Shown in pieces: positions 1 to 10,600 of a stretch of DNA of 64,000 nucleotides. The notes beneath the pieces were generated by a model. That model ran no database searches and had not been told where the DNA came from. It worked only from the letters and a program-made list of their open reading frames with translations. The position numbers were made by a program, and so were the translations under genes. The stretch comes from Chlorophyllum brunneum (taxonomy: Eukaryota; Basidiomycota; Agaricomycetes; Agaricales; Agaricaceae): contig OY756143.1 in the NCBI GenBank assembly GCA_963576785.1, positions 248,001-312,000 on the forward strand. Reading direction: 5' to 3'. Within the stretch, counting starts at the first letter, position 1; each line of letters begins with the position of its first letter.

Positions 1-2307
1 TTTGAGGAGTTCGATCATTCTATGTTGTCCCGGGTGTCCTACGTCCGTTTTGTCGTGGTGTTGTTGGAGTATTTCTTGGCGTAATTCGGTGTTTGGTGGT
101 ACGTATATTCTTCCTTCGAAGATGGGTAATCCATCAGTTTCCCATATCTCCTCTGGTCGTTTCTCCTTTTCTCTTAACCATTGTGTTTCTCTCCTCTGCT
201 CCTTTCGCAGTCGGTGTTTCAGGTCTTCTTCTCCTGATATATCCCATATTTGTCTGATTTCGGTGGTAGTGTTGTCGAATAAGTGGTCGGGTAATAGCGT
301 GATATCTGTGTTGTCTCTGGTTGTGTCCGTTTTCGTTAGTCTTGATAATACATCTGCTTTTGTGTTTGTTTTTCCGGGTATGTGTTTCAACGTGTAGTGA
401 TATTCCTGTAGTTCCAGTTGCCATCTCGCCTGTCGTCCTGTGAGTTGTTGCGGTTTCCTAAAGTATTCCAAGTTCTTGTGGTCCGTCCATATCTCGAATG
501 GTTTGTCGGCGTCGAGTAGATATTGTCTCCAAGTTTTGACCGCTTCTCGGATTGCCAATAGTTCTTTGTCATAGATCTGGTAATTTCGTTCTGCCGGTGT
601 CATTGTTCTCGAGTGGAATGCGATTGGGTGCCACTGGTTATCTTGGTCTTGTGATAATACCGCTCCTACTCCGTACCCTGATGCGTCTACCTCCACTCTA
701 TATTGTCCTTTATCTCGGGGCATCGCTAGTACTGGTTCGCTCGTGATTTTCTTCTTGATTTCTTCGAACGCTTGTTGTTGCCGTTCTGACCATGACCATT
801 GTGCGTCTTTCTTCTTGAGTTCATGTAGTGGTGTTGCTATGTTACTGAAGTCTTGTATGAATCGTCGGTAGAAATTTGCAAAGCCGAGGAATTTTTCGAC
901 ATCCTTCACGGATTTGGGTGTTGGCCATTCCCTTACTGCTTTCACCTTTTCTTCTTCCATTTTAACGCTGCCCTGTCCTACCACAAAGCCCAGTATGGGT
1001 ATTTCTTTCGCGTTGAACATACATTTTGATCGTTTGAAGTATAGCTGGTGTTTGGCTGCAATGTCTAAGAACCGTGTCGTTCTTTTCTCGAGTTCCTCCT
1101 GTGTGGTTCCTGGAATGACGAAATCGTCCATGTAGTTGACAAGCGTCCCTTCATGTAATAGTTCTCGGAATATCGTGTTCATCATTCTTTGGAAGGTTGC
1201 CGGTGAATTGCTCATTCCGAAGAATATGACTGTAGGTTCAAATAATCCATTGTTTGTTACGAACGCTGCCTTCCATTCGTCTCCTTTCCTGATTCGGACG
1301 TTGTTGTATCCCCAAATGATGTCGAGCTTATTAAACACTTTTGCGCCCTTTAGTCGGTCTAACACCTCGCTTATAAGTGGTAGTGGCGTTTTATCTTTGA
1401 TGGTGTATTCATTCAGCTTCTTGTAATCTTGTACCAGGCGTTTTGTTCCGTCTTTCTTTGGTATAAAGAAGCATGGGGTGGCGTAGGGGGATTGTGATGG
1501 TCTGATACGTCCTGAGGCGAGGTTTTCGTCGAGGAATTTTTGTAGTTCCTGTTTTTCCGTTATTGTCATCGGGTAAACTTTGGACTGCAGTACCGGGGGT
1601 GCGTCTTCTGACAGATTTATCTCGTGGTCCCATACCGTATGTGCGGGTAGGTTATCGAAGTTCTTTTTGTTGAATAGATGGGTGTACTGTCGGAGGTATG
1701 GTGGTAGATCTTCATCGTCCGTCCGGTCCGCCTTTTTCTCTTCAATGTGTTCCTTGACTGTCCGTATTTTTTCGTTGAACCGTATGTTGCTATGTGCTGT
1801 TTTGCAATCTTCTGGACATCTCGTGAATCGTATGACATGATTGTTCCAATCGATTTCCGGGTTATGTTTGACCAGCCAATCGTGCCCCAGGTATAAGTCC
1901 GCGCTTTCCAATTGTGTTACTAGAGCGTCGATTTGTTCCGTGTGGTTGCCGTTGTTTAGTACCAGTTGTGCCTTGTCCGTTATTTCTCCCTTTTTATTTT
2001 CTGTGCCGTCGGCATTGATCACTCTGATTGGGGTTTCCAGAGGTTTAGTCGGGATCTGTTCTTCGTCTATTGTTCGTTGTGCTATGCACGTGTGGGTGCA
2101 TCCGGAGTCTACGAGGGTTGTGATTTGTCTGCGTCCTTTTCTTGTCTGGATTGTTGAGTCGAGGAGAAGTTCGCGCGTAGAGTTTCGTTTTTGGGGAATC
2201 ACATATCGTCTATTGTGTGATAAAACAGAAACTCTAGTTTTATTGGCTCGCGGGTTTGCGCCTACTCGGAGCCTTCGACAAAATCCTCTTTCTCCTCTAT
2301 TTCTTGT
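1..2307 (-). CDS. pol: Pol polyprotein of copy A (PR-RT-RNase H-IN), open, partial
   Basis: Reading triplets by eye, one minus-strand frame is free of stops from 2307 to position 1, where it leaves the window. The order is: aspartic protease with LVDSGCTHT near 2090; reverse transcriptase with KKDGTKRLVQDYKKLN near 1430, FGMSNSPATFQ near 1210 and catalytic YMDD near 1130; RNase H with VEVDASG near 690 and DKELLAIREA near 560; then the start of the integrase zinc region (H-DKTDVGHPGQH) near 40. The frame overlaps the end of gag (2262-2307) and is -1 relative to it, so ribosomal frameshifting is the simplest expression model, although no classical slippery heptamer was seen. It would copy and integrate the element. 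Confidence 0.9.
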
Positions 2308-3533
2308 TCATTATCCTCGTTGACTTCTCTGATATGGGCTTTCTTGGGTGCTCGGCAGTTCTTCGAGATGTGGCCCTGTTTACCGCAATTGTAACATGTT
2401 ATTTTGGTGTACGTGACTTTTGTCTTCTTCCTGCAGTATTTGGCAATATGCCCATAGAGGTTACAATTGTAGCACCTCGGTTTTCCAGTCTGATCGGTGT
2501 CTGCCCTTTGTCGTCCTATCTCCATGGGTTGTCCTCTTCCCCCATAGATAACTCCGGTGGTGGTTTTGACATCTCCTCTAGTGATGTCCGTTGCTTCGTA
2601 ACCTTGTCCTACTGCGAGGATCGTGGTTTTCCATTTGCTGTATGTTGTTGGGACGGAGGTTGTCGGGTAACCTACTATGGTTCGAATAATGTCTGCTCTG
2701 GTGTGGCGCTTGAGAAGGAATATCGCATGTGTGTCGTCTGTTCCTGCTTGGGCTCTTAATGCTTCGAATTCGATTAAGAAGTCTGCTGTGTTCTTCTTTC
2801 CCTGTTTGAACGTCTCTATTTCTCCTTCTGCTATGGCTTTCCTATTCCCCAAGGAGAATGTGGCTTCTACTTCTTTCGTAAAATCCTCCCAAGCCGGTGT
2901 TTTCTTATTCTGGATGGCTTGTAGTTGCGTGTTGGCGTAAGGACCGGCTAGTCCTCCTTTCATCCTTGCCAAAATGGCTACTATTTTCTGTTCTTCTTCG
3001 TCTATCTTGTTGAACATCAGCCATAAGGATATGGCTCTCCACCAATCGTCAAATTTGGTCCTATCCCCATTAAAATATCCTGGTTCCGGGGCTAGGTTCT
3101 TTGGTACGTTGATCTCGTCTGTCATTTCTGGTTCTGACTCTGGTTCGCTGTGTTCGTTTTCGTAGGTTTCGGCGATTTCTATATCGGCTGTGGCGTCGGC
3201 GACTTCTGTGTCGAATTCGGTTTCGAATAGAGCTGTGTCGATTTCTTCTTCAACCGGAGCTGGTTCTTCGTCTGTGCTGTGTTCGGATTCTTCCTCGTAG
3301 GTTTCGGCGATATCTATATCGGATGTGTTCTCGGCGACTTCTGTGTCGAATTCGGTTTCAAATAGAGCTGTGGTCTCGTCTACGCTGTGTTCGGATTTCT
3401 GCCGTTTAAGGCCTTCAGGGATTTCTGGTTCTGTTGATCGTTTGGATCCTGTTGCTACGGGTGAACCCTGGATGTCTGTTGGTCTCGGAGCTCTCTGTCT
3501 TTTCGGTGTTCTCGATGAGCTACTGCTGCTCAT
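2262..3533 (-). CDS. gag: Gag polyprotein of copy A
   Basis: A 423-residue intact Gag starting at a true ATG. The N-terminal ~140 residues are acidic and contain two near-identical repeats built around ETALFETEFDTEVA/D-type text, a local duplication inside the gene. A retrotransposon-gag capsid-like domain follows at about residues 150-260, including FNGDRTKFDDWW and FTKEVEATF. Two CCHC zinc knuckles lie near the C-terminus, CYNCNLYGHIAKYC and CYNCGKQGHISKNC. Gag would form the cytoplasmic particle that packages element RNA. The stop codon lies inside the start of the pol frame, which is offset by -1. The same gene in copies B and C is broken by stops. Confidence 0.93.
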   Translation of the reverse strand: MSSSSSSRTPKRQRAPRPTDIQGSPVATGSKRSTEPEIPEGLKRQKSEHSVDETTALFETEFDTEVAENTSDIDIAETYEEESEHSTDEEPAPVEEEIDTALFETEFDTEVADATADIEIAETYENEHSEPESEPEMTDEINVPKNLAPEPGYFNGDRTKFDDWWRAISLWLMFNKIDEEEQKIVAILARMKGGLAGPYANTQLQAIQNKKTPAWEDFTKEVEATFSLGNRKAIAEGEIETFKQGKKNTADFLIEFEALRAQAGTDDTHAIFLLKRHTRADIIRTIVGYPTTSVPTTYSKWKTTILAVGQGYEATDITRGDVKTTTGVIYGGRGQPMEIGRQRADTDQTGKPRCYNCNLYGHIAKYCRKKTKVTYTKITCYNCGKQGHISKNCRAPKKAHIREVNEDNEQEIEEKEDFVEGSE

Positions 3534-3613
3534 ATACTGTTGTCCTGGTCGGAGGCTATTATTCCAAGCCTAGCTACGAATAGTGGCACCTCTCTTGCAA
3601 GGTGAGTTGAATG

Positions 3614-3625
3614 ACACTTTACCAA
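3614..3625 (-). promoter_or_regulatory. Primer-binding site of copy A (self-priming type)
   Basis: One base inside the LTR, the minus strand reads TTGGTAAAGTGT. This is the exact complement of 12 nt in the LTR (3710-3721) lying where transcription should start. Tf1-type elements use such a match so that the folded-back RNA 5' end primes reverse transcription instead of a tRNA. A tRNA ending in matching bases cannot be excluded from the window alone. Confidence 0.75.
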
Positions 3626-3626
3626 A

Positions 3627-3926
3627 TGTTACGACCTTAGTCTCTGACTCAGGTTGCAAGCCTTTGGATAAAGGAAAGGAAGTAGAGAAGGGAAGAAGGG
3701 ATGATACGATTGGTAAAGTGTAAGGAATACATCAAGTATTACTACACTTTATATACTAGTGGTAGAGGCTAATAATAAGGGAGTCGAGTAACGGAGTCAT
3801 AGGAGACGAGTAGAACGAGTCAGGTAGGAGGCACAGCCTCTAGGGTGATACAGGAGATGAAACGAGTATGAGGGTACACGAGGTAACGGGCGCATGATAG
3901 GAATGAACGGTCTATGATTCGTAACA
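3627..3926 (-). repeat. 5' LTR of copy A
   Basis: A 300-bp terminal repeat; read on the minus strand it starts TGTTACGAATC and ends GGTCGTAACA. It is clearly the same LTR as in copies B, C and D. It contains a TATATAAAG box (about 3748-3756, minus) and, about 30 nt downstream, the segment ACACTTTACCAA (3710-3721, minus). The outer flank is CTCTT at 3927-3931; the matching duplication would lie outside the window. Confidence 0.9.
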
Positions 3927-4540
3927 CTCTTGACTAAACTGCTCAACCTTTGCTTCTCTTTCTCTTCTCTCTCTTTCTATCTTCAATATTTCTCTTTCTC
4001 TCTCCAATACTTCTCTCTCCCTTTGTACTCTTTCTTGCCTTTCCCTTTCTTCAACTCTTCTCTCTTCTTGTCTATGCTGATATCTAGCTCGATTATCAGC
4101 TATAGCTGGATCCAAATTTTCAGGAGAAAAGGCAGCTTGTGGTAGTCATCAACAACCTCTACCTATATCTACACTAGTAGAAGCAAAGAGGGCAGGAAGA
4201 GGAAGTGGATTCATCAATGGCCTATCCTAATCTGGTGGGATATATGTTTGAGGAATCTGTGCAAGTGGTATTACAGATGGTACATAAATGTGGTCAGGTA
4301 TCTCTACTTGGGGTGGGAGGGCTGTCAGGACAGCATGGATATTCCTCTGGGACTGAGAAGCAGGGGAGGGAGAAGGTGGTTGAGCAGGAAAGGATGGTAG
4401 TAGTCCAGTATAGTCCCATTGTTCTCCTCTACTAGTTGGGGGGTCCTGGATATATCATATAACATGATATAGACACTGTACTTACTGTCCTCCAGGTCTA
4501 GCTTGGCCTTGGGCCTGTTCAGGGGTGACAGGATCTTGAA
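3927..4540 (-). pseudogene. Remnant of a proline-rich/coiled-coil protein gene, interrupted by copy A
   Basis: On the minus strand a degraded coding frame can be followed from about 4540 into the copy A LTR. It begins with a Q/P-rich piece (PEQAQGQARPGG), crosses a plausible GTAAGT...CAG intron (about 4444-4489) and continues as a proline-rich stretch with a few in-frame stops (DYTGLLPSFPAQPPSPSPAS). It ends in a very charged E/R-rich coiled coil (RQEERRVEERERQ) coded by a long pyrimidine-rich tract at 3940-4075. The frame is cut by the LTR at 3926, so copy A inserted into it. No function is recognised. It may be a host gene or an older element. Confidence 0.45.
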
Positions 4541-5024
4541 TAGGATTCCTATTCAATAATTAACCATTTTATTATACTGTTATGCATAATAAACACTAAT
4601 TACATGATTTCAGGTAGTATACTACACTTAGGAATGGTATAGGTGACTTTGTGGTGGGGGAAAGCAAGAAGGAGCAAACAGAACAGCCTCAGGTTGGCTT
4701 TAGTCCAGTACAAAAGTTTATTGATCTGATACTACTAAATATGCTCCCATGGTAGTAATCCACAGTCAGCTGACCTCTGGGAACAATTTTTTTGGCATCA
4801 CCTAAGCCCCAGGCATCACCTGACCCCTAGGGGACAACTTTTTGCTGACTAAACAGCTGAGTCAACCATCAAAGCTGACCAAGTTTCTGTCAGCAAACAC
4901 TGCTACCCATTGTTCCCACCTCCTGCTCCCTTCTATAGAGATTCAACAAACTTCCTGGTAGGTGGTATATGAATTGGACAAATTGTGGGTTTACCTGGAT
5001 AGTGAATCATGTTAGCACGAGGGA
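4541..5024. other. AT-rich spacer, no gene seen
   Basis: No convincing coding frame or RNA gene was found. A short imperfect direct repeat is visible around GGCATCACCTAAGCCCC and GGCATCACCTGACCCCT (about 4793-4835). The stretch is probably decayed transposon or intergenic DNA. Confidence 0.4.
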
Positions 5025-5327
5025 TTGAGAGCATCCATCCACAATGCAGTCACTCATCTTCACCAAGAGTTGATAGTCCATGGGGATATTCACAAGACAA
5101 ACATTTTGGTGAAGAAGGATGGTAGGCAAGACTTTATGTTGCATGGCTTTGACTGGGTGGGATGCAATGGAGAGGTGAAATATCTGCTGTTTAAGGATAA
5201 AGATCCCAAACTTGGGCATCCTGCTGATGTACGTGGTGGTGCTCCTATTCTTCCACACATGACTATATTATGTTTGAACACTTGTTTGCATAGTACTAGG
5301 CTATCGTTCTTGGCTCTGGTCTGCTAA
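5025..5327 (+). pseudogene. Protein kinase C-lobe fragment
   Basis: The translated frame carries the catalytic-loop signature of kinase-like proteins, VHGDIHKTNILV, preceded by the helix text HNAVTHLHQ and followed by a DFG-region equivalent, HGFDWVGCNGEVKY. The spacing and the FDW-G-x-x-G-E-V-x-Y ending resemble fungal kinase-like proteins with an HGDLR-x-x-NIL motif. Only about 80 residues remain: no ATG, no N-lobe and no activation-segment continuation. It is therefore a remnant, not a working kinase. Confidence 0.6.
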
Positions 5328-6115
5328 TCATTATCTGTCATTCTAGCTGGGGAAGTATGACATTTTCTACTCAGAGGGAGACCATAGCCATTATTAATTC
5401 TTCTGCAATAAAGCAATTCTCTACATATGATAACTTGGGCCTCTACCAAAGCAACTGATTTTCTCTCTGGACCCAAGATTGCTGCCCACTAGTCAATTGG
5501 TCAAATACCAATCACAAACCAAGGTGGGTGGTAGTTAGAGTGTGAAAGGATCATTTGTGTTGAAAAGAGTAGACTCTGAAATCATTTTTGTGTGTGAGAT
5601 GAAAAGTGACAAATTGTTGGCAGTAGTGGGACCTGTAAGGCTCAATGGGCTCATACTTATTTGGATGGGCTAAGCATTGACAGCTTGGATGAATCGAACA
5701 TTTGCCTTGTTATCATGGGATAATTCAGCAGTAGGATTGAGAGTTATGCAGGACCTACCACTCCAGAGAGGAGATCAGATAACATGAAGTGAATGGGGAA
5801 TGTCTTACTCAACAGTCACCATTCCCAAAGCCATCACCAGGTCTCTCTCATCAACCCACCTCATTTGATCTCATACCAGGTTCTTATAGTAGAGGTTCTC
5901 AACCTTGTTGGCTGGAGTTCTTGCAGTACAGATACCAGTGACAATGACCTTACCTTGGCCAATACTGGGTTAGCCCAAACTAACCTGTGAATTGTCCATT
6001 GCTCTAGTTTTCAAGACTAATTCATATAGTAACCACCAGAACTGCTATACTGGGTTCAAAAATTTTGTTACAAGTAATGCTATGCAGCATCCCCACAGAC
6101 TCACTGTAACTTGTG
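5328..6115. other. Intergenic/transposon-derived DNA
   Basis: No gene was recognised. The bases 6111-6115 (TTGTG) form the left target-site duplication of copy B. Confidence 0.4.
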
Positions 6116-6419
6116 TGTTATGAACTATAGATAGACAGTACATTCCTATCATGCACCCGTCACACTCATCATTCCTATGTATCCATTTCATCCCCTTGTT
6201 TCATCTCTTATGGCTGTACCCTTCTGACTCATGCTATTTATCTTTATGACTCCTTTACTCTGTTCCTTTATTCTTAGCTCTCACCACTAGTATATAAAGT
6301 GTAGTAATACTTGATGTATTCCTTATACTTTACCAATCGTATCATCTCTTACTCTTCTCTCTACTTCTTTGTCTTTACCCAAAGACTTGTAACCTGAGTC
6401 TTAGACTCAGGTTGTAACA
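6116..6419 (+). repeat. 5' LTR of copy B
   Basis: A 304-bp LTR starting TGTTATGAAC and ending GGTTGTAACA. It holds the TATATAAAG promoter box at 6291-6299 and the putative self-primer segment at 6325-6336. Confidence 0.95.
6291..6299 (+). promoter_or_regulatory. LTR TATA box
   Basis: TATATAAAG lies about 30 nt upstream of ATACTTTACCAA (6325-6336), placing the expected RNA 5' end at that segment. The same box and spacing recur in the LTRs of copies A, C and D. Confidence 0.7.
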
Positions 6420-6420
6420 T

Positions 6421-6432
6421 TTGGTAAAGTAT
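6421..6432 (+). promoter_or_regulatory. Primer-binding site of copy B (self-priming type)
   Basis: TTGGTAAAGTAT is one base inside the LTR and exactly complementary to ATACTTTACCAA at 6325-6336 in the same 5' LTR. Copies A and C have the GTGT/ACAC version on both sides, so the pairing is kept although the sequence differs. Confidence 0.75.
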
Positions 6433-6512
6433 CATTTGACTTACCTTGCAAGAGAGGTGCTACTATTTGTAGCTAGGCTTAGAATAACAGCCTCTAACCA
6501 GGATGACAGTAT

Positions 6513-7697
6513 ATGAGCAGCAGTAGCTCATCAAGAACACCAAGAAGACCAAGAGCTCCGAGACCAACAGATATTCAGGGATCACCAGTAACTACCAGAT
6601 CCAAATGACAAACAGAACCAGAAATCCCTGAAGGCCTTAAATAGCAGAAATCTGACCACAGCATAGACGAAGACACAGCTCTTTTCGAGACCCTATTCAA
6701 CATAGACGTTGCCGAGACCACATCCGACATAGAAGTCACCAAGACCCCATTTGATACAGAAATTGCTGAAGCCACATCTGATATAGAAGTTGCCGAGACC
6801 TACAAAAACAAACACAGTGAACCAGAGACAGAATCAGAGATGGCTGATGAAATCAACTTCCCAAAGAACCTAGCCCCAGAACCAGGATACTTCAATGGAG
6901 ATAGAACCAAGTTTGATGATTGGTGGAGAGCAATGTCCTTATGGACACTCTTTAACAAGATCGACGATAATGAACAAAAGATAATTGGAATATTAGCATG
7001 AATGAAAGGAAGACTAGCAGGTCCCTATGCCAATGCCAAGTTACAAATGATTTAAGACAAGAAAACACCAGCATTTGATGACTTCACAAAGGAGATGGTA
7101 GCCACCTTCTCCTTGGGGAATAGGAAAGCAATAGCAGAAGGGGAAATCAAGTTGTTTAAACAGGGAAAGAGGAACACTGCGGACTTCTTAATAGAGTTTG
7201 AAGCATTAAAGACCCAAGCAGGAATAGATGATGTGCATGCCATATTTCTCCTCAAATGACACACCAGAGCAGATATTATCTGAACTATTGTAGGCTACCC
7301 AGCAGCCTCAATCCCAGACACATACAGCAAATGGAGAAATACCATCCTTGTAGTAGGATAGGGTTACGAAACAATGGACATCACACGAGGAGATGTTAGA
7401 ACAAGCATAGGAGTCACATATGGAGGTAGAGGACAACCAATGGAGATTGGTAGACAGAGGGCAGACACCAATCAGAATGGCAAACCAAGGTGTTTCAACT
7501 GTAACCTCTATGGGCACATCGCCAAATATTGCTGTAAGAAGATGAAGATTGTATATACCAAGATAACGTGCGATAACTGTGGCAAACAGGGCCACATCTC
7601 AAAGAACTGTAAAGTACCAAAGAAAGCACACATCAGAGAGGTCACCGAAGAAATAAAAGAAGAGACAAAAGAGGATTTTGTCGAAGACTCCGAGTAG
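6513..7697 (+). pseudogene. gag: gag of copy B, broken by stops
   Basis: This is homologous to the 423-residue Gag of copy A and starts at the equivalent ATG, with the same capsid-like region and two CCHC knuckles (CFNCNLYGHIAKYC, CDNCGKQGHISKNC). The continuous frame is interrupted by stops, including TGA at 6607, TGA at 6999, TAA at 7053, TGA at 7257, TGA at 7281 and TAG at 7359. Five of these (6999, 7053, 7257, 7281, 7359) are also present at the same sites in copy C. The zinc-knuckle segment alone remains open (7374-7697). Confidence 0.9.
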
Positions 7698-7699
7698 GT

Positions 7700-10600
7700 G
7701 CAAACCCACAAGCCAATAAACCTAGAGTTTCTGTTTTACTTCACAATAGATGATATGTGATCCCACAGAAACAAAACTTGATGTACAAACTTCTCCTCAA
7801 CTCAACAATCAGAATGAAAAAGGGACCCAAACGAATCACCACACTGGTAGATTCTGGATGTACACATACATGCATAGCACAGAGGATAGTAGAAGAAGAA
7901 CAAATCATGACCAAACCCCTCAAAGCCCCAATACAAGTAATCAATGCCAATGGAACCAAAAACAAGAAAGGAGAAATAACAGATACGGCACAACTAGTAC
8001 TAAGCAATGGCAAACACATGGAAGAGATTGAAGCAATGGTAACCCAGTTGGAAAGTGCAGACCTATATCTCAGACACAACTGGCTAGTCAAGCACAACCC
8101 GGAAATTGATTGGACAAACAACATAATATGCTTCAATAGATGTCCAAAAGATTGCACCACACACCACAATGATATACGGTTCAACAAAAGAATACACACG
8201 GTGAAGGAACACATAGAGGAAAAGAAAACCAATCAAACAAACCCAGAAGACCTACTAACATACCTATAGCAATATACGCACCTGTTCAACAAGAAGAACT
8301 TCAACAAACTACCAGAACATACAATATGGGACCACAAAATAAACCTAACAGAAGATGCACCACTGGTACTACAGTCCAAGGTCTACCCAATGACATTAAC
8401 AGAGAAACAAGAACTGCAAAAATTCCTTGACGAAAATATTGCCTTACAACGAATTTGACCATCACAATCCCCCTATGCCACACCATGCTTCTTTATACCC
8501 AAAAAAGATGGAACCAAATGATTGGTACAAGACTACAAAAAGCTAAATGAACACACGATCAAGGACAAAATGCTACTTCCGCTCATAAGCAAAGTTATTG
8601 ACAAACTCAAGAACATGAAAGTCTTTAACAAACTTGACATCATCTGGGAATACAATAACGTTAGAATAAGAGAAGGCAATGAATGGAAAGCAGCATTTGT
8701 AACAAACAACGGATTATTCAAACCAACAGTCATATTCTTTGGAATGAGTAACTCACCAGCAATATTCCAAAGGATGATGAACACTGTCTTCCAAGAAATG
8801 CTACATGAAAGAGCAGTTGTCAACTACATGGACAATTTCGTCATACCTGGGACCATACAACAGGAACTTGAAGACAGGACAAAACAATTTCTCGATATTG
8901 CAGCAAAACACCAACTATATTTCAAAAGATCGAAATGCATATTCGATGTGAAAGAAATACCTATACTAGGATTTGTGGTTGGACAAGGTAGCATCAAAAT
9001 GGAGGAAGAGAAGGTGAAAGTAGTGAAAGAATGGCCAACACCCAAGTCCCTGAAAGATGTCGAGAAATTCTTAGGATTTGCAAACTTCTACCAACAATTC
9101 ATTCACGACTTCAGTAACATAGCAGCTCCACTACATGAGTTGAAGAAAAAAGACATGCAATGGGTATGGACAGAATGATAGCAGCAAGCCTTCGAAAGAA
9201 TCAAAGAAAAGGTCACAAGCGAACTGGTACTAGCAATGCCACAAGACAAAGGTCAATACAGGGTAGAAGTGGATGTATCGGGATATGGAGTAGGAGCAGT
9301 ACTATTGCAAAAACAGGAAGAACACTGGCACCTGATTGAATTCCATTCAAGAACAATGACACCTGTAGAACAAAACTATCAAATCTATGACAAAGAATTA
9401 CTTGCCATTCGAGAAGCAATCAAGACCTGGAGACAGTACTTACTTGATGCAGATGAACTATTTGAAATATGAAATGATTACAAGAACCTAGAATACTTCT
9501 GAAAACCACAACAACTCACAGGACAACAAGCGAGGTGGCAGATAGAGCTACAAGAATACCATTACACGCTAAAACATATCCCCGGAAAAACCAACACAAA
9601 GGCCAACATCCTATCAAGACTAACAAAAACCGACACCACATGAGACAACACCGACATCACCCTACTACCTGACTACTTATTTGATGACAATACAACTACC
9701 ACAATCCAATAAATCTGGGAAATCTCAGGAGAAGAAGACCTGAAACACCGACTAGGAAAGGAGACAAGAAGGGAAACACAATGGCTAAAAGAAAAGGAGA
9801 AATGACCAGAGGAGATATGGGAGACAGATGGAGTACCAATGTTCAAAGGAAGAATATATGTCCTGCCCAACAACCAAATACGACAAGAAATACTTCAACA
9901 ACACTACGACAAAACAGATGTAGGACACCCAGGACAACATCAAATGATTGAACTCCTTAAATGGAGTTATTGGTGGCCCCAGATGTGTAGCAATGTCAAA
10001 CGATACATCAGAGGGTGTGAAGCATGCCAACAAAATAAAATACTCCGAACAAGACCAACAACACATCTCCATCCACTACCAACACCAGCAGAACCTTGGG
10101 AAGAAATATCAATGGACATGATAGAACTACTACTAGAATCAGAAGGATATGACACAATACTTGTCATAGTTGATTGTTTCAGCAAAATGATCAGATTGTG
10201 CACAGTCAACACCACCTTAACATCCAAGGAGCTAGGAGATATCTATTGAGATGACATGTGGAGAACACATGGAATACCCCGCAGAATTATCAGTGACAGA
10301 GGTCCACAATTTGTATCCAAATTCATGGCAGAGCTATGCCGAGCAACAGGAACCCAGTGAAACTTATCCACGGCATACCATCCACAGACCAATGGTCAAA
10401 CAGAGCGCATCAATCAGGAGGTTGAGACATACCTCAGAAATGTAATAAACCATACACAAAACAACTGGAAAAAATGGCTAGCCACAGCGGAATTCCAATA
10501 CAATGACAAAATCCACACAGCCACCAGATATTCGCCATTCAAAATAGTTTACGGATGACACCCCTGGAAAGGAGATATAACAAGTATCACCAAAGCACCT

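Larger units (their letters stand above)
1..3926 (-). mobile_element. Ty3/gypsy chromovirus copy A, 5' part, apparently intact
   Basis: This is the 5' part of an LTR retrotransposon read on the minus strand: 5' LTR (3627-3926), primer-binding site, gag and pol, running off the left edge of the window within the integrase. Gag-PR-RT-RNase H-IN order identifies Ty3/gypsy. The related copy B carries a chromodomain after the integrase, so the family is a chromovirus. Unlike copies B and C, every coding frame seen here is open and the RT retains YMDD. The sequence is also richer in CpG than B and C. It inserted into an older coding remnant at 3927-4540. The 3' half, ORF3 and the 3' LTR lie outside the window, so autonomy cannot be proven. 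Confidence 0.9.

Noticed and set aside
914..1426. Plus-strand open frames opposite copy A pol
   Set aside because: They are antisense shadows of the minus-strand RT. The same antisense frames recur opposite the RT of copies B and C, which only reflects shared codon composition.
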